A stretch of DNA of 64,000 bases from Symbiodinium natans (taxonomy: Eukaryota; Sar; Dinophyceae; Suessiales; Symbiodiniaceae), in NCBI GenBank assembly GCA_905221605.1, contig CAJNDS010000153.1:78501-142500 (forward strand), written 5' to 3'. Below, piece after piece: positions 1 through 8,730 of the stretch (positions are counted from its first letter, which is position 1; every line of letters starts with the position of its first letter). A program made the translations under genes and the position numbers. The notes beneath the pieces are model-generated. The model saw only the letters and a program-made list of their open reading frames with translations. It was not told the DNA's origin and did no database searches.

Positions 1-88
1 AACCCTAAACCCTAAACCCTAAACCCTAAACCCTAAACCCTAAACCCTAAACCCTAAACCCTAAACCCTAAACCCTAAACCCTAAATC
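1..88. repeat. Terminal-type telomeric array, C strand
   Basis: About twelve uninterrupted AACCCTA units start at the first base, as expected if the sequence was cut at a chromosome end with the telomere running outward to the left. The unit (TTTAGGG on the other strand) is the plant/dinoflagellate type. Longer arrays of the same unit occur inside the window, so a true chromosome end is likely but not proven. Confidence 0.85.
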
Positions 89-119
89 CCAACCCCCCCC
101 TTCCGCCCCCCCCTCCCTA

Positions 120-171
120 CACAGTGGCAGGGGGTCTGGACCCTCTGAGGGCAAGCCCTGGCCTCCAGTGT
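120..171 (+). CDS. Exon-like open segment between telomeric blocks
   Basis: A short segment after the terminal array and before a G-strand array. It is preceded by a CAG and stays open (GSGPSEGKPWPPVLRV) until the TAG supplied by the repeat. It has the same C-array / open segment / G-array layout as the better exons, but is too short to identify. Confidence 0.2.
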
Positions 172-212
172 TGAGGGTTTAGGGTTTAGGGTTTAGGGTT
201 TAGGGTTTAGGG
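172..212. repeat. Interstitial telomeric array, G strand
   Basis: About five TTTAGGG units, inverted relative to the terminal array. Confidence 0.9.
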
Positions 213-357
213 AAGCTCTAACACGTAGAGGTCCGCCCTCAACACAAGAGTGAATGCTTCCCAATGCCGCGGAGCTCAAAAGGGTTCAGACAAAACAAGT
301 CACTTCCCACGAGGCAGCAGCCAGACAAGAGCTTCTGACACTTGGTATGCAGATATC

Positions 358-440
358 TAAACCCTAAACCCTAAAACCTTAACTCTAACCCTAACCCTGA
401 ACCCTGAACCCTAAACCCTAAACCCTAAACTCTAAACCTG
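358..440. repeat. Degenerate interstitial telomeric array, C strand
   Basis: CCCTAAA units mixed with CCCTAACC, CCCTGAA and ACTCTAA variants, so an older, decayed array. Confidence 0.8.
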
Positions 441-756
441 TTTCCGTCAGGGTGTATGAGCTTGAGGGCTTCAGGGTCGTGAACGGTCGTCGTGAACTCT
501 CCCACTGAACCCGTGGGGTTTTTTTGGAGAACGCGAAGCCCGAAACCCTAAACCTCCAGACCCTAAGGGCTGCCAAAGGCAAATGGGCCTTTAAAGTGTC
601 GTCTTCTCATTTCTGTGGGGAGCATGAATTCGTGAGGGTCCCTTGCCCTGCCCAAGAAGCCAATGAGAAACATGACACCCCGGATCTGCCATGCAGAAAC
701 CTGCACACGGAACTTCAGCCCAGAAAAGCCAGATTGCACGCGCGGGCCGTAGACCT

Positions 757-828
757 TCCTAAACCCTAAACCGTAAACCCTAAACCCTAAACCCTAAACC
801 CTAAACCCTAAACCCTAAACCCTAAACC
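757..828. repeat. Interstitial telomeric array, C strand
   Basis: About ten CCCTAAA units, one with a CCGTAAA variant. Confidence 0.9.
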
Positions 829-1148
829 CAGTCGCATCCTGTGTTCTTCAGGGTCCTCGCGGAGGACACCGAAAAGGCTGGGCTTGATTCTTGATGGTCC
901 TCCATCGTCTAGTCAGGGACAGCTTTTGTCGGCCCTGTCAAGTTTCGGGTTGTAGGGTTTAGGGTTTACATGGTGCAGGTGCTGTCGGCAATTCAAGACT
1001 TGGCCAACAACTCTGCCGACGAGGCAGCTGGTACTCTAGGACCGTATAGAATTGAACAGACTTGCGTTTGGGCTTCGGGCGTTGCCGGTTGTTGCGTTGA
1101 GTTTTTTTGGTGGTGGAGAGCGAGGCTTTCGGAGTTGGGCTTGCACAT

Positions 1149-1200
1149 TGGGTTTAGGGTTTAGGGTTTAGGGTTTAGGGTTTAGGGTTTAGGGTTTGAG
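1149..1200. repeat. Interstitial telomeric array, G strand
   Basis: Seven TTTAGGG units. Confidence 0.9.
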
Positions 1201-1462
1201 GTTCGCGTCTTACGTAGTCTTGCGCAAGCACTGATCGTACTGCACATCCTGGTGAAGCAGCACGGCCAGAGTTGACCTGACCCCTCATTGGCCTCATGGC
1301 ACACGTGGTCATGCGATTGTTCCACACACCAGGATACTCGGCAATGAGTCTGCTGGGCAACGCCCAAGCGGTGGACGTACGCATATTTGTGTGTGTCAGT
1401 TCGGGTCTCTTACCTTTGGCATCCTTGGCCATTCTCCTGCAAGCAAGAGTCGTAAGTACCCG

Positions 1463-1567
1463 TTGAATCTTGGGATGTTCCCCCTTATACTAACAGTCCT
1501 TAATTGGGATGATAATACCCCCAATAGGAGCTGTTTTGATATGGGGGAACATCCCAAAATTGAATCT
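1463..1567. mobile_element. Inverted-repeat element, family B copy 1, with 8-bp target duplication
   Basis: The core (1471-1559) starts TGGGATGTTCCCCC and ends with its reverse complement. The palindrome continues inward through TATACTAACAG...CCT and its counterpart, so nearly the whole element folds as one hairpin. It is flanked by the perfect 8-bp direct repeat TTGAATCT (1463-1470 and 1560-1567). There is no coding capacity, so this is a non-autonomous MITE. An 8-bp duplication fits hAT-like transposition, which is inference. Confidence 0.8.
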
Positions 1568-1847
1568 ATAAAATCACTGACCCGAAGACTCCAAGGCACT
1601 CTGGGTTTGCCAATTTCTTCTTAAGGTTTAGACTAGGGTTTAGGGTTTAGGGTCTAAGGTTCAGGGTGTGCCTATATGCTTCAGGCAGAAGGAGACTCTG
1701 GCTGTGCGACCTACAAACCCCAAGCCCAAATCTTCGCGAAGAAGCTTCATGACATGCTTGTTCATCCAGGCTATCATGGGGCCAACAACTCACTGCCATA
1801 AACACTTCAGCAGCCATAAAGCCAAAGTTAAATGGGTCTTTCCCAAA

Positions 1848-1912
1848 ATGGGGTACCTGTAATACCCCCAGTTAGACTAGAATCCCCTGAAAGGGACCCC
1901 CCCAAAGGGTAC
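1848..1912 (-). mobile_element. Inverted-repeat element, family A' copy
   Basis: The reverse complement matches 49382-49440: GGGTACCCT, then a run of Gs with TCCC, AGGGGA, a TCTA segment and GGGGTA. Both are probably one subfamily related to family A. Confidence 0.5.
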
Positions 1913-2035
1913 CCCCACCCACCCCTTTTTTGTTCTTCTGCCCCAAAGAGCTTCCCAGTTGCGGATGGAGTGGCGCTCCAAAGTGGAGGCCAGCTTCAGC
2001 CGCGTGAAGCTGCTTGGTCGCACTAGAGCGCTCCA

Positions 2036-2066
<31 letters not shown>

Positions 2067-2178
2067 TATTTTTTTTTTTTGTTTTTTTGTGTTTTTTGGG
2101 GGGGGGGGGGGGGGGGGGCTGTTTCTTATTATTTCTCTTTTTTTTTTGGGGGGGGGGGGGGGCGGGGGGGGCGGGGGC
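2036..2178. repeat. TA microsatellite followed by poly-T and poly-G tracts
   Basis: An alternating TA tract runs from about 2036 to 2066, then T runs and two G tracts of about 20 (2098-2118) and about 30 (2148-2177) bases. Simple sequence; tract lengths may be unreliable in the assembly. Confidence 0.9.
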
Positions 2179-2659
2179 TCTTTGAGGGCTGGTTTTTTTG
2201 AAACTCAATTTAAGTTGAGATTTTCCAGGGTTGGGACCTAAGTAGATGCCAGCTGTCCGAAAGACGTTCAAACGTGGCTGGTTCACTCCCCGGGGACCTC
2301 TAAGTGATTCTGAATTTGAGCGCCCCCGGGCTTCGTAGAGGTTCTGCGAGTACGATCAGGTCCACATCAATCCCTTTTGCCTTCGACAGCTTACATCATC
2401 GAACCCTGAAGCTGCAACCACTCAGCTCCCATATCTACCACGAATCAAAACCACAGCATTTGTACCACGAGTCAAAACCGCAGCATGTATATCTTGCGGG
2501 TCGTGTTGTGACACGGTGGAGACCCTAAATCCTAAACCCCAACACCGAAGAATTTTTGGAGCAGGATGGAAGTCAAGGCAGAGAGATGACCAGCCAGGCA
2601 CTTGGCGAACTTGTTTGGTTTCTTGCGGTAGTTACGTGCCCAAGCGCTATACAGGCACT

Positions 2660-2767
2660 CGTAAGGGGGATTGCGATCCTAGGGGTACCTTTCTGGGGTC
2701 CTTATGACAAGGGGATCCTACCATTTGGGGGTCAAAGGTAGGGGTCCCTTGTTCTCGTAAATCCCCA
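2660..2767 (+). mobile_element. Inverted-repeat element, family A copy 1
   Basis: Shares the ordered blocks of family A: AGGGGTACCTT, TGGGGTCCTTAT, AAGGGGATCCTA, TTTGGGGGTC, GGGGTCCCTTGTT and CGTAAA near the right end. The left end is diverged compared with the copies at 7738 and 35456. Confidence 0.65.
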
Positions 2768-4739
2768 TAAGACTATATAAATATTTAGCCATTTAGCACA
2801 TGCATGATCACGCCCCGGCTTTCCTGCCCCCTGTGGTCAGGTTGTGGTGTTTGGCTAGGGTTCGATAGGGCTGGGGGCTGGCGCGGGGCTGGCCTCACTT
2901 CCGTAGCTGGGAACAAGAATTGAGGGACCGGATAAGCACATCCTGCCATTGATCTCCAGACAGCCTAGACGAACCGCATCACAGGCTTGGGTTTTTGAGG
3001 TGCGTCGCCAGAATTCACCAGATTTCACCAGGTGATCTGCATCACCAGGTATTCGTGAAGTACTTCACCATATTCATCGAACAGCATGAGCCCGCACGGT
3101 ATTTGCATCGTTGAAGTGCATCAACACGATACTTGCCAGCGAACCCCAGGGACGGGAAGGGCTTACACATCTGGGAACGGCAAATGCAGACCTCCTTTTG
3201 AGATGACCAAGGCGCCTGGACTGACCCGGAATTGCTAGCGCTTCTAGAGACTCTTTGCGTCTCTACCTGCCGAGCTGGGCCCCAAAACCCAACTACCTTG
3301 AGCATGCGCCCTCCCCAGCAGCCCCTATCATTAGCGACAGTTTTGGCATGTTTGGGCATTTGAATGCGAGCTTATCTGAGCTTGACACAGGGCCTCAGGA
3401 TGTGAAGCTTAGATCTTCTCTGCCACGCAAAAACAAAGCAAGGTTTTCGAGGTCACATGTCTTGCAAGGGGAACAAAACCCAGCAGCTGCTACGCCCAAT
3501 ATGAGCGATGGTAAACCCCCCGCCCCGAGCGGAAAAGATTTGAATTGCGGAGAAGATCTGTTTCTGAAGATGTGAGTGGTCTGCTGCAGCGAGCAGAGAT
3601 CCAATGCGTTTCAAAGCCAACGCCATGACACCGACCTCCAGAGAGAGTGTCGACATAGCTAGAGCAAGCTGTCTGCTCATCAACTCGGAGGGTAGTTATA
3701 TGGGCCCTTAATCTGGTCCCGTACCTCACCTAAAGGGTTCTGATGTATGGGCCTTTGGGTCGTGTAGGCATATGAAGGGACCATGCAACTACCCTCAGAT
3801 CAACATCTAGCTCCCACACCCGAGATCTGAAAGCTAGAGCTTGCACCCTCCTACAACGCCTCCCCTACATGCTAAACTTAAACCCCTAAACCCTAAACTC
3901 GCCAACCCTAAGCCCTGAACCTTAGACGCATTAGGCGCGAGGACCGGGGCGGCAGAGTCAGAAAGACCTGGGCATGGCTGCAACCGGTCATGGCGGTGCA
4001 TGTGCGCCCTAAAGTCAACAAACCGGAAACTCCAAGTCTTAAGATGAAACAAGGTGACGACACCACCGAAGTTACTCATTGCCGCCACCTGGTTGTCGTG
4101 TTCCTGCCAAGATTGTCCAAGACTTGCGATGCTTCGAGTTTCCAGCTGAACTCAGAGCCATATCTACGTAAGGTCAAGGAATTTTATGCAGGGTGGCTGA
4201 GTCAGGGATCCCGGGCATGTAGCCATGGTACGTGCCAACGTCCCTTGTGACAGAAAGGCAGACCTTTTCGCTGCCGATTTGAGTCGCCTCCTGGGGCGAT
4301 GGTGAGCATAGAGACCAAAGTGGGAATGCCGCGGAAGCCACAGGAGACAGTGAAGAGCTTCAGATGTTCGGGTTAGGGTTTAGGGTTTTGGGCTTAGGGC
4401 GTTGGGTCAGGTTTCGGGACCTCCCGATTACGTAAGATCACAAATGTCTGCAGGATCCGCACCCTGCCTCAAGGCACGACTTGAGAAGCCCGAAATTCTT
4501 ACCAGCTCGTGGAAGATTCAATCTTGAGGTGTGGGGGTTCAATGCCTCCAGAATGATGTATGCATGATGCCATGCTTGCTGTTGCCATCTATTGCCCGGA
4601 GCTGAAGCCCTTTTTGAGTACTTCCTTTAGCGTTCATTCACGTATCAGACCCTTGGCTGCAAGTTTAGGGTTAAGGGTTTAGGGCTTCGGGTTTTCGTTT
4701 GGGAGAATCTCCCCAGGTTTACGATCAAGAGATCTCTCT

Positions 4740-5093
4740 GGGCTTCAGCGCCCACACACGCGCACACCCACGCTCACCCACACTCACCTGCCCACACCCC
4801 ACAACACACACACACACACACACAACACACTGAAACACACACCCACACACACAAACCAACAAACAAACAAACAAACAAGCAAGCAAGCAAACAAACAAAC
4901 AAACCAAGCAAACACAAACAACACCAAACAAAACCAAACCAATCCAGACAAAACAAACAAAACAAGCAACACAACCAAAACAAGCAAAGCAAGCAAGGCA
5001 AGCAAAGCAAGCAAACCAAGCAAAACGAGCAAAACAAGCAAAGCAAGCAGCACCAGCAATAACATAAGCAAAACAAGCAACACAAGCAGTTCA
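4740..5093. repeat. Low-complexity CA / CAAA / CAAG tract
   Basis: About 350 bp built from CA dinucleotides, then CAAA, then CAAG units on the plus strand. The minus strand is open in three frames as Leu/Cys/Val-rich peptides, which reflects base composition only. Confidence 0.9.
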
Positions 5094-5631
5094 CGGGTTT
5101 CAGGCTCAGAGGATTTCGGGTTGCGATGTTCTGCCCAGGCTATCACTATGGCACTGATGCGATCCTTCCTTTTGGTGCTCAGTACGGGCACACTCTGCGA
5201 CTCGGAATGCGGCAGCTGCTCCCCATTGCAATTGCTCTATTTTCGTGTTCACGACGCAGCTCCGACATGCTCCCAAAGTATGATTGCATATTGGTGCCAT
5301 ATTGCGCCACAGGTTGCAGCATCCTTAGTTAACGAATAATCTGACATCCAAAATCATTGCGCCCAAAGCTGTACTTGCACTGCGTAGGCACTCGCAACAG
5401 CAAGGGCGCAGAAAGGCGCCAATTCTTGACTGTTAAGTGGGGTAAAATTAAATGAGCAGTCCGCAACCTGGGCTATAACCATAGCTTGTTCCCATCCTGT
5501 GGCGTTGTAAAATTCCGGTTGCGACGCTCCCCTCTACATCAGCCATCCAAAAGTGCTCAAACAATTGAAGGCTACATAGAAGCATTCTGAGCAAGAGTTC
5601 CCTACAAGAAAAGCTCAGAGAACTCTCGAAC

Positions 5632-5683
5632 CCAAACCCTAAACCCTAAACCCTAAACTCTAAACTCTAAACTCTAAACCCTG
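5632..5683. repeat. Interstitial telomeric array, C strand
   Basis: CCCTAAA units followed by CTCTAAA variants, immediately left of the exon-like segment at 5684. Confidence 0.9.
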
Positions 5684-5800
5684 CGCCCTGCGCACCTTCC
5701 AGCCGAGGGGTCAGCACCAGCGCAGAGGAGGCAGAGGCCAGTTTACTGGCCGGCGACGATGCCTGCACCTCCGAAGGGGATGAGTGGCCGAACTGCAGTA
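5684..5800 (+). CDS. Probable exon, unidentified acidic protein
   Basis: Open across the whole interval between a C-strand and a G-strand telomeric block, with mostly G/C third positions. The peptide contains STSAEEAEASLLAGDD and then CTSEGDEWPNCS. The only stop is the TAG formed inside the downstream repeat. AEEAE also occurs in the next segment (7128-7243), so both may be exons of one acidic, low-complexity protein region. No family is recognised. The splice sites, strand and phase are inferred. Confidence 0.45.
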
Positions 5801-5950
5801 TGTTTAGGGTTTAGGGTTTAGGGTTTAGGGTTTAGGGTTTAGGGTTTAGGGTTTAGGGTTTAGGGTTTAGGGTTTAATTAGGGTACAGGGTTCAGGGTTC
5901 AGGGTTCAGGGTTCAGGGTGTAGGGTTTAGGGTTTAGGGTTTAGGGTTTA
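5801..5950. repeat. Interstitial telomeric array, G strand
   Basis: About twenty TTTAGGG units with a short GTTCAGG-variant block in the middle (about 5886-5918). It would be the first part of an intron that ends with the C-strand array at 6954-7127. Confidence 0.95.
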
Positions 5951-6209
5951 AGGCAAGTATAGACGTAGCTGGACTGTGAAGGTCAGCCTGCTGCAAACCA
6001 TAAACAACCCCACGGGGGGCCGGGGGGGGGGGTACTGTGCTAAAAAAACTGGTTGCGCTTGTGTTCGTACCACGCCTGCCACTGTTTCGTGAGCCTCGCA
6101 CCCTAGTTGTTGAACCTTGCGAAATGGGTTGTTTTTCGAAATGTTGAAAAACGCATGGTTTCAGCACTTTCAGTCGCTTCACTTGCCCGGTTGAGGCCCG
6201 AGACCCTAT

Positions 6210-6236
6210 AACACACACACACACACACACACACAC
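6210..6236. repeat. CA microsatellite
   Basis: A (CA)n tract of 13 units. Confidence 0.95.
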
Positions 6237-6953
6237 CAAGCCCCCCATTCCAGATGGCATGCCCCAAACTTGAACCTGACTGAAAGACTGAAGAAAGCCC
6301 CCAAAGTCTCTGTGAGCATCCAGATAGAGCCGAGGTGCAGTGTGTCCTTGCGCCAGCTAAGACTGGGTCGCCAGGAGGTGCGGTCGGGCTCAGGGTCTCA
6401 CATTCAGATTTGGCAGTGCCTGCGAAGATGTTGAAAGCCTCGCACGCTGCTGGTGTTCCCAGCAGAGTTACACTCGCCGCATTTGCAAGCACCATTTCGT
6501 GCTGCCCAGAAATTCACCGTTCTGAAGACTTTCATGTCAGCTGGCAGCTAGCTGCTTGAATCGTGACGCCTATTGAAAGGTGCCTCTGGTTTCGTCGGAT
6601 CCTTCCCAACCACTTTGAGTTGTACTGTTCCAAGGGGGTGAGGGTGCTTCGAGGTTCTCTGCGATATGCCGAAGTAAGCCGAAGTGTTTTCCGTGCTAGT
6701 GATGTAAATTGCGGGGGTTCTCGGCTTGCGCCCAGGTATCCCGACAAGTTCCCAACCATTGGTTTGTGTACTGTCATCTGCAGTATTGGCCAGACGGGTC
6801 TCAATTTCAGCTCAGAAGCTGAAGCCTAACACCTAACGCGCATCCTCAAACCCTACAAGCGCCCAACGCCCTCGACCTGAACCCCAAGAACGCACAACCT
6901 GCATGGGCTATTATATCCTATGAGCCCGCAAAAAGGCCCTTTACAGGGTTAGT

Positions 6954-7127
6954 TACCCTAAACCCTAAACCCTAAACCCTGAACCCTAAACCCTAACCCC
7001 TAAACCCTAAACCCTAAACCCTAAACCCTAAACCCTGACCCCTAAACCCTAAACCCTAAACCCTAAACCCTAAACCCTAAACCCTAAACCCTAAACCCTA
7101 AGCCCTAAACCCTAAACCCTAAACCTG
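6954..7127. repeat. Interstitial telomeric array, C strand
   Basis: About 24 CCCTAAA units with few variants, ending directly at the exon-like segment 7128-7243. Confidence 0.95.
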
Positions 7128-7243
7128 GAAGGCACAGGCAGAGGAAGCGGCGGAGGAGGCCGAGCCGGTCTCCTTCGCACTGCCCTGCACGGAGCCTTCG
7201 GAGTTTGCCACCGAGCCCCTAGACATGGCGCTTGGATGTTGTA
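7128..7243 (+). CDS. Probable exon, unidentified acidic protein
   Basis: Open in one frame from the C-strand array to the G-strand array, with GC-rich third positions. The start reads WKAQAEEAAEEAEPVSFALP and the end EFATEPLDMALG. The stop is again supplied by the telomeric repeat. The Ala/Glu-rich part resembles the segment at 5684-5800. No domain is recognised. Confidence 0.5.
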
Positions 7244-7350
7244 GGGTTTAGGGTTTAGGGTTTAGGGTTTAGGGTTCAGGGTTTAGGGTTTAGGGTTTAG
7301 GGTTTAGGGTTTAGGGTTTAGGGTTTAGGGTTTAGGGTTTAGGGTTGTTT
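7244..7350. repeat. Interstitial telomeric array, G strand
   Basis: About fifteen TTTAGGG units directly after the exon-like segment. With 8010-8158 it frames an inferred intron of about 0.9 kb. Confidence 0.95.
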
Positions 7351-7370
7351 AGGGCTAGGGTTATAGGGGC

Positions 7371-7581
7371 CATTACAGTAGGGTTTTGGGGGTTATTGTA
7401 GTATAACCATATAGGGACCAGAAGGGAATTCTATTTGTAATTCTTCCGGCCATTATGTTAGATGTGCAGATTGTAATGTATGGGGTCGGAAGAATTACTA
7501 ACAGTACTCCCTTAGGGTCCCTTGGATTTATGCTACAATAAACCTCCCAAAAAAAAGCCCTATTCTAATTATTCAGGCCCC
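7371..7581. mobile_element. Long hairpin element, family C copy 1
   Basis: The left arm (7371-7450: ATAGGGGCC, TAGGGTTTTGGGGG, TTATTGTAGTATAA, TAGGGACC, GGAATT, AATTCTTCCG) is mirrored by the right arm (about 7485-7581: GGTCGGAAGAATT, TTAGGGTCCC, CAATAAACC, CCCAAAA, GCCCTA, AGGCCCC). The loop is about 35 bp. It has no ORF and lies inside an inferred intron. Confidence 0.75.
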
Positions 7582-7737
7582 CCCATTCGATGTGCAGATG
7601 AAGGGTTGAAGGATTCTGCTCATAAGGCGGGGGGCTGGGACTCACCGTCGTCAGCAAGTTGGGGGACCCCAGAATTTTCCGAGAAGTGCAGTTCATGGAC
7701 GACTGGGGAGCAGATTGCAGATTCCCCCACAAAGCAT

Positions 7738-7830
7738 GTGGGGTTTCCGAAATGAGGGGTACCTTATTGGGGTCCTTGTTAACAGGGGATCCTACTATAT
7801 GGGGGTCCCCTACTTTCGTAAACCCCCATG
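7738..7830 (+). mobile_element. Inverted-repeat element, family A copy 2
   Basis: The best-preserved short copy: TGGGGTTTCCGAAA at the left, GGGGTACCTTATTGGGGTCC and GGGGATCCTACTAT inside, and TTTCGTAAACCCCCA at the right. The ends are imperfect inverted repeats. CATG occurs at both edges and may be the target duplication. Confidence 0.75.
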
Positions 7831-8009
7831 GTATCCCATGTGAAACAAGAAGGCCCCACATCCCTCTCAGGTATGACTCCGGCAGCTTGGAAAACTTCTC
7901 ATTCGCGGAAATCAACGAGCACGTCCAGGACGGCCATTGCAGATCAGCTGCTGGTGCGTCCGTCGGTGTCGAGAGTATCGGTTCGCACGTTGGAGTTGAC
8001 TGACAGTTC

Positions 8010-8158
8010 CTAAACCCTAAACCCTAACCCTAAACCCTAAACCCTAAACCCTAAACCCTAAACCCTAAACCCTAAACCCTAAACCCTAAACCCTAAACCC
8101 TAAACCCTAAACCCTAAACCCTAAACCCTAAACCCTAAACCCTAAACCCTAAACCCTG
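8010..8158. repeat. Interstitial telomeric array, C strand
   Basis: About twenty CCCTAAA units, the 3' partner of the G-strand array at 7244-7350. Confidence 0.95.
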
Positions 8159-8301
8159 AATGAATTACTAGCGTGCTTTGGGAGCATTGAGCACTTCAGC
8201 AGAGCACACAGCAGCAACTGAACTACTCCCATGTCTAGAGTTCGCAGGGGCATGAGGAAGCGACGCGGAGTGGGTAGAACAGAAGTGGGTACCGGCCACA
8301 G

Positions 8302-8371
8302 GACTCGGAGGAAGTGGGCGAGACCGACGACTGCTTTGAGCACGGCGTCTACTACAGGGAGGCCCACAGAG
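8302..8371 (+). CDS. Probable exon, Cys-containing protein
   Basis: ACAG precedes an open GC-rich segment reading DSEEVGETDDCFEHGV and then YYREAHR, followed by a G|GT donor. A CFEHGVYY-type start recalls PAN/apple-like Cys-rich modules, but one exon is too little to assign. The acceptor and donor are both plausible, and this is one of the better unassigned exons. Confidence 0.5.
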
Positions 8372-8607
8372 GTTCTTGCATGTTCCCAATAGAACAGGCA
8401 GACAGGTAGCTGTAGCTACTGCATTTGACACACGTCTTGTGACAGCTGAACAGTTGCACACCCTTTCTTCCTTACAGGTGGCTTCGAGAAGCTTTTGCTC
8501 TTGTCCTAGGAGAAAGCGAAGCCTGGGACACGGCCCAAACCGCCGGTAGATCCTGCAAAGGAATGAAGATTCCCTCTGGCAACCCGGGTTGGTATTGGGG
8601 TCAAAAA

Positions 8608-8670
8608 GGGACCGTACCGACGACCCACCAAGCCCTGAGGCGCCGATCCCCGGCTTTTCAGGGCTCCGTG
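8608..8670 (+). CDS. Exon-like segment, Pro-rich
   Basis: An open frame reading RDRTDDPPSPEAPIPGF runs up to the G-strand telomeric block, where GTTTAG would be either donor or stop. The position fits the exon / G-array pattern. No acceptor could be fixed and no family is recognised. Confidence 0.3.
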
Positions 8671-8730
8671 GGGTTTAGGGTTTAGGGTTTAGGGTTTAGG
8701 GTTAAGGGTTAAGGGTTTAGGGTTTAGGGT
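8671..8730. repeat. Interstitial telomeric array, G strand
   Basis: TTTAGGG units with two GGGTTAA variants. Confidence 0.9.

Larger units (their letters stand above)
441..5631. other. Gene-poor subtelomeric stretch
   Basis: No protein family is recognisable. It holds telomeric blocks (about 757-828, 1149-1200, 1628-1655, 3875-3925, 4370-4395), three small inverted-repeat elements, TA and poly-G tracts and a long CA/CAAA/CAAG low-complexity tract, listed separately. Both strands carry only short ORFs without motifs. Confidence 0.6.

Noticed and set aside
4774-5191. Leu/Cys/Val-rich minus-strand ORFs resembling membrane segments
   Set aside because: Translation of CA/CAAA/CAAG simple repeats in all three frames.
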